From contig JANMAT010000168.1 of the NCBI GenBank assembly GCA_031359995.1, positions 1-44,820 of the forward strand: 44,820 nucleotides of DNA. Direction: 5' to 3'. A program made the position numbers and the translations under genes. Under the pieces are notes generated by a model that searched no databases, had not been told where the DNA came from, and worked only from the letters and a program-made list of their open reading frames with translations. Positions 1-7,052 of this stretch are shown piece by piece. Every line of letters begins with the position of its first letter. The stretch's first letter is position 1. Origin of the DNA: JANMAT01 sp031359995 (GTDB lineage Bacteria; Actinomycetota; Acidimicrobiia; Acidimicrobiales; Ilumatobacteraceae).

Positions 1-1240
<1,240 letters not shown>

Positions 1241-1273
1241 GTGGCTCACCTTCCCCTTCGGTTGCAGTCGGCG

Positions 1274-1279
1274 AGGTTA
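1274..1279 (-). promoter_or_regulatory. -10 box of citrate synthase
   Basis: TAACCT on the minus strand, followed by a leader of roughly 25 bases that carries the GGGGAAGG ribosome-binding site. No clear -35 box was recognised. Confidence 0.4.
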
Positions 1280-1285
1280 GATCAG

Positions 1286-1307
1286 GGCCGTGCCTCGGGG
1301 CACGGCC
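1286..1307 (-). terminator. Hairpin between carboxyltransferase and citrate synthase
   Basis: Perfect 9-bp stem GGCCGTGCC/GGCACGGCC around a 4-base loop, placed 50 bases after the carboxyltransferase stop and just before the citrate synthase -10 box. There is no long T run, which is common for actinobacterial terminators. Confidence 0.6.
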
Positions 1308-1356
1308 GGCGGGATCGGGCCCCGGATGTTCGGCAGGCGAACACGCGCCCGTCCCG

Positions 1357-2730
1357 TCAGAGTGGGGTGTTGTCGTGCTTGCGGGCCACCAGCGTCTCGC
1401 GCTTGGCCGACAGCATCTCGATGGCGTCGGCCACCGCGGCCCGGGTGGACGCGGGGTCGATCACGGCGTCGACGAAGCCCCGCTCGGCGGCGATGTACGG
1501 GTTCAGCAGCCGCTCGCTGTAGTCGGTCTCGAACGCCGTCTTCTCCTCGGGCGTGGCCCGGCGCATGAGGATGGCCGAGGCCTGCCCGGCACCCATGACC
1601 GCCAGCTCGGCGGTGGGCCACGCCATGCAGATGTCGTTGCCCATGCGCTTGGAGTCCATCACGATGTAGGCGCCGCCGTAGCTCTTGCGCAGGATCACGC
1701 CGACGCGGGGCACCGTGGCCCGTGCGTAAGCGAACACCAGCTGGGCGCCGTGGCGGATCATGCCCCGCCACTCGAGGTCCTTGCCCGGGTAGAAGCCCGG
1801 CGTGTCGACCAGCGTGACCACCGGCAGGTTGAAGGCGTCGCAGAACGACACGAACCGGGCCGCCTTCTGCGACGACGGGATGTCGAGGGTGCCGGCGATG
1901 GCCAGGGGCTGGTTGCCCACGAGCCCGACCGGTCGGCCGTCGATCGCGCCGAACGCGGTCACGACGTTGGGGGCCCAGCGCGCCCGCAGCTCGAGCACGA
2001 TGCCGTCGTCGCAGATCATCTCCATGACGTGGCGGATGTCGTAGCTACCGGTCGTCTGGGCCGGGAGCAGAGCGGCCGCGTCGGGCAGGAGCCGGTCGGC
2101 GGGGTCGGAGGTGGGGCGCGGGGGCGGCTCCTCGTCGTTGTGCTGGGGCAGGAAGCCGAGCAGCTCCTCGATGGCCGCCTGGGCGGCGGCCTCGTCCGCC
2201 ACCACCAGGCTGGCGGCGCCCGACTGGCGGGCGTGGGCGGTGGCCCCGCCCAGCTCCTCGGTGCCGACCTGGACCCCGGTGAACTCGGCCACCATCACCG
2301 GTCCGGACACGAACGCGTACGACTCCTGGGTCATGACCACGTGGTCGGCCAGGCCGAGCAGCAGGGCCGGACCGGACACGGCCGGGCCGGTGACGGCGAA
2401 CAGCACCGGGATGACGCCCGAGCACTCGGCGATGGCGCGAGCGGCCAGGCCCCAACCGTGGAGGGCGGGGATGCCCTCGCCGATGTCGGGACCGCTCGAG
2501 GCCACGAACACCACCAGGGGGACGCGAGTGGCCAGTGCGATGCGGGCGGCGTCGGCCAACGTCTCGGTGGCCGACGACGACAGCGCACCGCGCCGCTCGG
2601 TGGCGTAGATGTCGACCCGCACGACCGGGCGGCCGCCCAGCTCGTGGAGCCCGGCGCGAGCCGCACCGGGGGCCTTCACCCGGAACCCGACGAGGGCGGG
2701 AGGGCCGGTGGGGACGTCGGTGGCGGTCAC
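1357..2730 (-). CDS. Acyl-CoA carboxylase carboxyltransferase subunit, short form
   Basis: Carboxyl transferase family (acetyl/propionyl-CoA carboxylase beta type), expected to move CO2 from carboxybiotin to an acyl-CoA. Two crotonase-like halves are visible: the first includes VVFVASSGPDIGEGIPALHGW, TGPAVSGPALLLGLADHVVM, and the second includes VVTLVDTPGFYPGKDLEWRG, RKSYGGAYIVMDSK and AWPTAELAVMGAGQA. At 457 residues it is shorter than typical subunits (about 510-530); the N-terminal stretch of about 60 residues is absent. No biotin carboxylase or biotin carrier gene is nearby, so the partner subunit must be elsewhere. Start GTG at 2730 is 6 bases after TACGTT; the adjacent GTG at 2733 is only 3 bases away. 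Substrate cannot be assigned from sequence. Confidence 0.88.
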   Translation of the reverse strand: MTATDVPTGPPALVGFRVKAPGAARAGLHELGGRPVVRVDIYATERRGALSSSATETLADAARIALATRVPLVVFVASSGPDIGEGIPALHGWGLAARAIAECSGVIPVLFAVTGPAVSGPALLLGLADHVVMTQESYAFVSGPVMVAEFTGVQVGTEELGGATAHARQSGAASLVVADEAAAQAAIEELLGFLPQHNDEEPPPRPTSDPADRLLPDAAALLPAQTTGSYDIRHVMEMICDDGIVLELRARWAPNVVTAFGAIDGRPVGLVGNQPLAIAGTLDIPSSQKAARFVSFCDAFNLPVVTLVDTPGFYPGKDLEWRGMIRHGAQLVFAYARATVPRVGVILRKSYGGAYIVMDSKRMGNDICMAWPTAELAVMGAGQASAILMRRATPEEKTAFETDYSERLLNPYIAAERGFVDAVIDPASTRAAVADAIEMLSAKRETLVARKHDNTPL

Positions 2731-2736
2731 CACGCC

Positions 2737-2742
2737 AACGTA
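2737..2742 (-). promoter_or_regulatory. -10 box, leaderless start of carboxyltransferase
   Basis: TACGTT on the minus strand, 6 bases before the GTG at 2730. Confidence 0.5.
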
Positions 2743-2797
2743 GCGCCGCCGCCTCGGGGCCCGCAGCGGCGACGCCGGCGTCGGCCGGGACGCATCC

Positions 2798-3733
2798 TCA
2801 GGTCGTGGTGCCGGGCTCCGCCCGCGCCGTCACCGTCACGCCGAGCTGCCGCTCGCCTTTGGTGATCACGACCTCGGTGATCACGTCGGCCAAGGCACGC
2901 GCCGGCGCCGACGGCACCGTGCGCCGGCGGCGGGCGAGACCCACATGCCGCTGCGGGAGGCCGGGCACCCGGACGCGCTTGAAGTTGCCCTTCACCCAGC
3001 CCGGCACGGCGGTGGCGGGCACGATGGTGGCGCCGAAGCCCTCCATGGTGAGGGAGGTCATGAGGCGCACCCCGTCGATCTCGGCCAGCGGACGGAGCTT
3101 CACGCGGTGCTTGGCCGCCACGTCGTCGAGCTCGTCACGCAGTGGTGTGCCCGGTGGGCTGAGCAGCAGCTCGTGCTCGCCCAGCTCCTCGATGGGCACC
3201 TCGTCGTAGCGGGCCAGGGGGTGGTCGCCGTGGGCCAGCACGATGAGGTCCTCGGCGAACAGGGGAGCGGTCGCCACTTCCGGGTCGTCCACGGGCAGGT
3301 TCAAGATGGCCAGGTCGACCTGGCCACCGGTGAGCTGGGGCACGAGCGACAGGGTGGTGCCCTCCACGGCGACGACGCGCACGCGGGGGTGTTGGCTGCG
3401 CAGCGCGTTGAGCACCTGGGGCATCAGCCAGCGGGCGGTGGTGCCGATGACGCCCAGGCGGGCCTCACCGGTGATGTCGCTGTCGAGGGAGTGCATGTCC
3501 GCGTAGATCGCGTCGAGCTTGTTGTTGATGCGGCGGGCCCGCGCCACGACCATCGTCCCCTCGGTGGTCAGCTCACCGCGCGCGCGGTCGACCAAGGTGG
3601 CCCCCAGCTCGCGCTCCAGGCGGGCGATGTGGGCCGAGACGTTGGACTGGACGGTGAACAGGGCTCGGGCGGCGCTGGAGAACGAGCCGTGGTCGGCGAT
3701 GGCCACGAGGGCCGAGAGCTGGCGGAGATCCAT
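2798..3733 (-). CDS. LysR-family transcriptional regulator
   Basis: A 311-residue LysR-type regulator. Residues 1-60 form the winged helix-turn-helix: it starts MDLRQLSALVAIADHGSF and continues SSAARALFTVQSNVSAHIARLE, the recognition helix, then LVDR. Residues about 90-300 form the periplasmic-binding-protein-like effector domain (LGVIGTTARWLMPQVL; DLAILNLP). The start is the ATG at 3733, where the family N-terminus begins; the upstream in-frame extension looks non-coding. The gene is divergent from a 6C-like small RNA. A palindrome, ATCTT-GA-AAGAT, lies in the shared region and overlaps the -35 box of that RNA, so it could control the RNA or itself. The effector is unknown. Confidence 0.93.
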   Translation of the reverse strand: MDLRQLSALVAIADHGSFSSAARALFTVQSNVSAHIARLERELGATLVDRARGELTTEGTMVVARARRINNKLDAIYADMHSLDSDITGEARLGVIGTTARWLMPQVLNALRSQHPRVRVVAVEGTTLSLVPQLTGGQVDLAILNLPVDDPEVATAPLFAEDLIVLAHGDHPLARYDEVPIEELGEHELLLSPPGTPLRDELDDVAAKHRVKLRPLAEIDGVRLMTSLTMEGFGATIVPATAVPGWVKGNFKRVRVPGLPQRHVGLARRRRTVPSAPARALADVITEVVITKGERQLGVTVTARAEPGTTT

Positions 3734-3765
3734 CACCAGAACAGATAGCACATATCGCTGACGTG

Positions 3766-3777
3766 ATCTTGAAAGAT
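3766..3777. promoter_or_regulatory. Palindrome between LysR gene and 6C-like RNA
   Basis: ATCTT-GA-AAGAT, a perfect 5-bp inverted repeat that overlaps the TTGAAA -35 box of the small RNA and lies about 33 bases upstream of the LysR start. It is a candidate operator; binding by the LysR protein is inference. Confidence 0.4.
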
Positions 3778-3797
3778 GCCTGGCGCTCGTGCATACT
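3769..3797 (+). promoter_or_regulatory. Sigma-70-type promoter of the 6C-like RNA
   Basis: TTGAAA at 3769-3774, a 17-base spacer, and CATACT at 3792-3797. This is the best full -35/-10 promoter in the window and stands out in GC-rich DNA. Predicted transcription start is near A3804. Confidence 0.75.
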
Positions 3798-3803
3798 TTC
3801 ACT

Positions 3804-3920
3804 AACAGATCGGTGCGGTGGTCTTCCCCCAAGACCCTGCAGCGACAACAGGCCGAGAACGAGTCCCCCAACTCGATCGGTCAGGTTGAGAGGCCCCGCT
3901 CCCCCAGCGGGGCCTTTCCC
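3804..3920 (+). ncRNA. 6C-like small RNA with C-rich hairpin loops
   Basis: About 115 bases between a strong promoter and a strong terminator, with no credible reading frame. It holds three hairpins whose loops are runs of C: GGTCTT-CCCCC-AAGACC (about 3819-3835), CGAGT-CCCCCA-ACTCG (about 3860-3875) and the terminator AGGCCCCGCT-CCCCC-AGCGGGGCCT (3891-3915). The known actinobacterial 6C RNA motif is defined by two hairpins with C-rich loops followed by a terminator, and the loops are thought to pair with G-rich ribosome-binding sites. From memory, the mycobacterial homologue (B11) lies upstream of a HAD-family hydrolase gene; here too the next gene encodes a HAD-IB protein. Exact ends are predicted, not measured. 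Confidence 0.75.
3891..3918 (+). terminator. Rho-independent terminator of the 6C-like RNA
   Basis: Perfect 10-bp stem AGGCCCCGCT/AGCGGGGCCT with a CCCCC loop, followed by TTTCCC. It separates the RNA from the HAD/acyltransferase gene about 95 bases downstream. Confidence 0.85.
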
Positions 3921-4001
3921 GTTCTCCCTGATCGGTCGAGAGACCCACCGTCGCGGGCGGGCCGTCGCCAACCCGTGGGCGGGGCGCCGCCGGCCAGGGT
4001 C

Positions 4002-4007
4002 TACCCT
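4002..4007 (+). promoter_or_regulatory. -10 box, leaderless start of HAD/acyltransferase gene
   Basis: TACCCT followed by 6 bases and the GTG at 4014. Confidence 0.55.
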
Positions 4008-4013
4008 GGCACG

Positions 4014-5438
4014 GTGGGTCAGACCGCCGCCTTCTTCGACCTCGACCGTACGCTCCTCGCCGGGAGCTCCGGACCGGTGTTCTCCGAGGCGCTGCGCGCC
4101 GCCGGCATCGTCACCGGCAAGGCCGTACCGGGTGAGAGCCTGCTGTTCAAGCTGTTCGACGTGGTGGGGGAGACCCTGCCGTCCATGGCGCTGGCCCGGC
4201 AGGCCGCCTCGCTGGCCAAGGGTCGCCGGCAGGACGCGGTGCAGGCGGCGGCGACCGAGGCGGCCAAGGTGCTGGCCCGACGCATCCAACCCTTCGCCCA
4301 TGCCGTGCTCGACGAGCACCGCGCCCACGGCCGCGCCCTGGTGCTGGCCACCACCACGCCCCACGACCTGGTCGACCCGCTGGCCCGCCTGCTCGGCTTC
4401 GACGCCGTGGTCGCCACGCGGTACCGGGTCGGCCCCGACGGCCGCTACGACGGCACCCTCGAGGGCCCGTTCGTGTGGTCGGCCGGCAAGCTCACCGCCG
4501 TGCGGGCCTGGGCCAAGGCCCACGACGTCGATCTGAAGGAGAGCTGGTTCTACTCCGACAGCGTCTATGACGCTCCGCTGCTGATGGCCGTGGGCCATCC
4601 GGTGGTGGTGAACCCCGACCCGCGCATGGTCGTGCTGGCGGCCATGCGGCGCTGGCCCACGCTGCATCTCGACGTGCCGCCCGGCGTGCCCAAGCTGCTC
4701 GGCGTCGAGCCGCAGCAGGTGGCCTTCGCCTTCGTGCGGCCCGAGCTGTTCCCGTACGCCCGTTGGGACATCAAGGGCTTCGAGAAGATCCCCAAGGACG
4801 GGCCCGCCATCATCGTCGGCAACCACCGCAGCTACTTCGACGTCACCGCCGTCGCCATGCTGATGGCGAAGTCGGGCCGGTCGGTGCGCTTCCTCGGCAA
4901 GAAGGAGGTGTTCGACGCGCCGATCATCGGCAACATCGCCAAGGCGATGGGAGGCATCCGTGTCGATCGCGGCACCGGCAGCGACGAGCCCCTGAAGGCG
5001 GCGGTCGACGCGTTGGCCGGCGGCCAGGTCGTGGCGCTGATGCCCCAAGGCACCATTCCACGCGGGCCGGCGTTCTTCGATCCCGAGCTGAAGGGCCGGT
5101 GGGGCGCGGCGCGTTTGGCTGCGCTCACGAAGGCGCCGGTGATCCCCGTGGGGTTGTGGGGCACCGAGAAGGTCTGGCCCCGCAGCGCCCGGCTGCCCAA
5201 CCTCACCAACCTGACCAACCCGCCCCGCATCCGAGTGCGCGTCGGCGAGCCGGTGCCGCTTGGCTACCGCAGCGCCGACAAGGACACCAAGCGGATCATG
5301 GCTGCCATCGCCGAGCTGCTGCCGGCGGAAGCCCGTCGGGCCCACACGCCGACCGATGTCGAGCTGGCCCGCACCTACCCGCCCGGTTACAAGGGCAACC
5401 CGCGCCAGGAGACCGAGCGCCGCCCCGGCACCGACTGA
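4014..5438 (+). CDS. HAD-IB phosphatase fused to PlsC-type 1-acylglycerol-phosphate acyltransferase
   Basis: A 474-residue two-domain protein. Residues 1 to about 215 are a HAD-IB phosphatase (SerB-like): motif I FFDLDRTLL, motif II LATTTPHD, Lys in SAGKLTA and motif IV YSDSVYDAPLL, so the catalytic set looks complete. Residues about 240-440 are a PlsC-like acyltransferase with NHRSYFD (His271, Asp276). The usual PEGTRS motif reads MPQGTIPRG, with Gln345 in place of Glu. Mycobacteria encode comparable fusions (Rv2483c type). Likely role is phospholipid synthesis: acylating lysophosphatidate and perhaps removing a phosphate. The GTG start at 4014 follows the TACCCT -10 box; the longer upstream frame would run back through the small RNA and its terminator and is rejected. 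Confidence 0.92.
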   Translation: MGQTAAFFDLDRTLLAGSSGPVFSEALRAAGIVTGKAVPGESLLFKLFDVVGETLPSMALARQAASLAKGRRQDAVQAAATEAAKVLARRIQPFAHAVLDEHRAHGRALVLATTTPHDLVDPLARLLGFDAVVATRYRVGPDGRYDGTLEGPFVWSAGKLTAVRAWAKAHDVDLKESWFYSDSVYDAPLLMAVGHPVVVNPDPRMVVLAAMRRWPTLHLDVPPGVPKLLGVEPQQVAFAFVRPELFPYARWDIKGFEKIPKDGPAIIVGNHRSYFDVTAVAMLMAKSGRSVRFLGKKEVFDAPIIGNIAKAMGGIRVDRGTGSDEPLKAAVDALAGGQVVALMPQGTIPRGPAFFDPELKGRWGAARLAALTKAPVIPVGLWGTEKVWPRSARLPNLTNLTNPPRIRVRVGEPVPLGYRSADKDTKRIMAAIAELLPAEARRAHTPTDVELARTYPPGYKGNPRQETERRPGTD

Positions 5439-5459
5439 GCGTCCGCCGGTGCGGCACGG

Positions 5460-5969
5460 TCACTCGCCGGTGGTGCCGTCGATCAGCTCACGCAGCAGGT
5501 CGAGGTGGCCGTTGTGGCGGGCGAGCTCCTCGATCATGTGAGCCAGGACCCACCGCACGCTCACGCGCTCGCCGGCGGCGTTGGGCACGTGCGTCAGCGT
5601 GCTGAGGTCGCCGATGGCGGCCAGCACGTCGCGGCTGCGTCGGCACGCCGCGTCGTAGAGCGCGAGCAGTTGTTCGGGGCTGTCGAGCGCGGCCGAGTGG
5701 AAGTCCCAGTCGGGGTCGTCGTCGAACGGCGCGCTCGTCCACGGCTCCAGGTCGCCGTTGTCGGCGATGCGCTCCCAGAACCACGAGTCCTCCACCAGCG
5801 CCAGGTGCTTGAGAAGCCCGCCCATCGTGGTGCCACTCGGCACGATCGAGCGGTTCAGCTGCTCATGGGTGAGCCCGGCGACCTTCAGGCGCACGGTGGC
5901 CCGGTGGTACTCGATGAACTCCACGAGCGTGGTCCGCTCGTCGGTGGCCGGTCGCGGGTCGGTGCGCAT
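5460..5969 (-). CDS. DinB-like (mycothiol-dependent enzyme fold) protein
   Basis: A 169-residue four-helix-bundle protein of the DinB/DUF664 type. Three metal-ligand histidines are in the expected places: TMGGLLKHLALVEDSWFW near residue 55, and the C-terminal pair in LAHMIEELARHNGHLDLLRE, the signature of the DUF664 branch. Members of this superfamily use a metal ion and, in actinobacteria, often mycothiol to modify or detoxify small molecules; the substrate here is unknown. The ATG at 5969 follows TAGGGT by 8 bases. It converges on the HAD/acyltransferase gene. Confidence 0.85.
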   Translation of the reverse strand: MRTDPRPATDERTTLVEFIEYHRATVRLKVAGLTHEQLNRSIVPSGTTMGGLLKHLALVEDSWFWERIADNGDLEPWTSAPFDDDPDWDFHSAALDSPEQLLALYDAACRRSRDVLAAIGDLSTLTHVPNAAGERVSVRWVLAHMIEELARHNGHLDLLRELIDGTTGE

Positions 5970-5977
5970 GACCGCCC

Positions 5978-5983
5978 ACCCTA
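5978..5983 (-). promoter_or_regulatory. -10 box, leaderless start of DinB-like gene
   Basis: TAGGGT on the minus strand, 8 bases before the ATG at 5969. Confidence 0.5.
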
Positions 5984-6009
5984 GGCTCGACCCGTCGGCG
6001 CACTCGGGG

Positions 6010-6141
6010 GCTTTGTTTGCGCCGAACCACGCCCAGCGCAGCCTGGCGAGTACAGATCGCCGTGTCCCGGGGGCGGGGTCCCGGGTGCCCGGGAACTGGT
6101 TGCGCCGAACCGCCGCCGGCGCCGGCTCGCGCAAACAAAGC
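6010..6141. repeat. Inverted-repeat element of about 130 bp
   Basis: A perfect 13-bp inverted repeat bounds the element: GCTTTGTTTGCGC at 6010-6022 and GCGCAAACAAAGC at 6129-6141. The A/T-rich arms stand out from the surrounding GC-rich DNA. Inside is a 12-bp direct repeat, TTGCGCCGAACC, at 6017-6028 and 6100-6111, plus several CCCGGG blocks near 6065-6092. There is no credible gene in it and no obvious target-site duplication. It could be a small non-autonomous mobile element or a structured regulatory site. Confidence 0.5.
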
Positions 6142-6183
6142 GGCCGACGACGGGACCGGCGGCCGGGCCGGGGAGATCGGGGC

Positions 6184-6330
6184 TCAGCGGCGACGGGGCG
6201 GTTTGACCCGCACCGGCACGGGGACGGGCTGCGGGGTGCCGCGGCCGCCGAGGGCCGAGGTGACCAGGTCGACCAGGCGGTCGAGGGCCTCCTGCACGGC
6301 GTCGCGGACCGAGGCGAGCAGCATCGTCAT
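6184..6330 (-). CDS. Small hypothetical protein, 48 residues
   Basis: Starts MTMLLASVRDAVQEALDRLV, an amphipathic helix, and ends with a Pro/Val stretch and a basic tail (KPPRRR). From the ATG at 6330 almost every codon ends in G or C, as in real genes of this window, while the upstream part of the frame does not. It lies 57 bases after the nitroreductase stop on the same strand. No family was recognised and no clear ribosome-binding site is seen, so it is tentative. Confidence 0.35.
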   Translation of the reverse strand: MTMLLASVRDAVQEALDRLVDLVTSALGGRGTPQPVPVPVRVKPPRRR

Positions 6331-6387
6331 GGGCGTCCGATCGGCAACATGGCTCCCAGTCTCCACCACGCGGCCCTCAGGATCTCG

Positions 6388-7050
6388 TCAACCGGCCGCG
6401 AGCGGCGGTCCGTCGAAGCGGTCGATGGTGGCGAACGACGCCACCGCGTTGCGCGTCAACTTCGTGGGCTGGTGGACGGGGTGGCCCAGGAAGACGGTGG
6501 CCGCCAGTGCGTGACCGGGGGGCAGACCCAGTTCGGGGCCGGCCGCGGCCTCGGCCCGGGACATGAACGTGGTGAGCACTCCGCCCAGACCGCGGGCCCG
6601 GGCGGCCAGCACGATCGACCAGCAGAACGGGTAGATCGACGCCCCGCCCACCACGGGCGGACGGGTCGGGTTGCCGAAGTCCATCATCGACACCCGCGCC
6701 AGGTCGATGGCCACGGCCAGCACCACCGGCACGTGCTCGATGTCGTCGAGGAGCGGGTTGGCCATCGCTTCGGCCGGCGGGTGGTCGGGCACCGGCACGA
6801 CCACGTTGAACGGGGTGACGCCGGTGGCCGCCTCGGCGAGGTAGTCGGACCACACCGGTGACATCAGGTCGGCGAGCCGACGCCGACGGCTGGGGTCCTC
6901 CACCACGGCGACCCGCCACCCCTGGCGGTTGCCACCGCTGGGGGCGAAGCGGGCGTCGTCGAGGATGTCGAACAGGGTGGCGTGCGCGACCGGCTCGTCG
7001 GTGAAGGCCCGGACCGAGCCGGTGCCGCGGAGCGCCTCGCGCAGGTCCAC
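6388..7050 (-). CDS. Nitroreductase-family flavoprotein
   Basis: A 220-residue FMN-dependent nitroreductase-fold protein. It begins VDLREALRGTGSVRAFTDEP with the Arg that binds FMN phosphate, then ILDDARFAPSGGNRQGWRVAVVED (Ser/Asn FMN contacts), and a C-terminal GLGGVLTTF followed by LGHPV. The family reduces nitro groups, quinones or enones with NAD(P)H; the substrate cannot be told. The GTG at 7050 lies 2 bases after the aconitase stop codon (7053-7055), so translation is probably coupled to aconitase in one transcript. Confidence 0.88.
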   Translation of the reverse strand: MDLREALRGTGSVRAFTDEPVAHATLFDILDDARFAPSGGNRQGWRVAVVEDPSRRRRLADLMSPVWSDYLAEAATGVTPFNVVVPVPDHPPAEAMANPLLDDIEHVPVVLAVAIDLARVSMMDFGNPTRPPVVGGASIYPFCWSIVLAARARGLGGVLTTFMSRAEAAAGPELGLPPGHALAATVFLGHPVHQPTKLTRNAVASFATIDRFDGPPLAAG

Positions 7051-7052
7051 CG

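Noticed and set aside
3789..4013. Upstream start of the HAD/acyltransferase gene at 3789
   Set aside because: It would run through the small RNA and its terminator. The GTG at 4014 has a well-placed -10 box and begins right at the HAD motif.
6010..6141. Integron attC site
   Set aside because: The arms do not fit the conserved GTTRRRY/RYYYAAC core sites and no integrase or gene cassettes are nearby.
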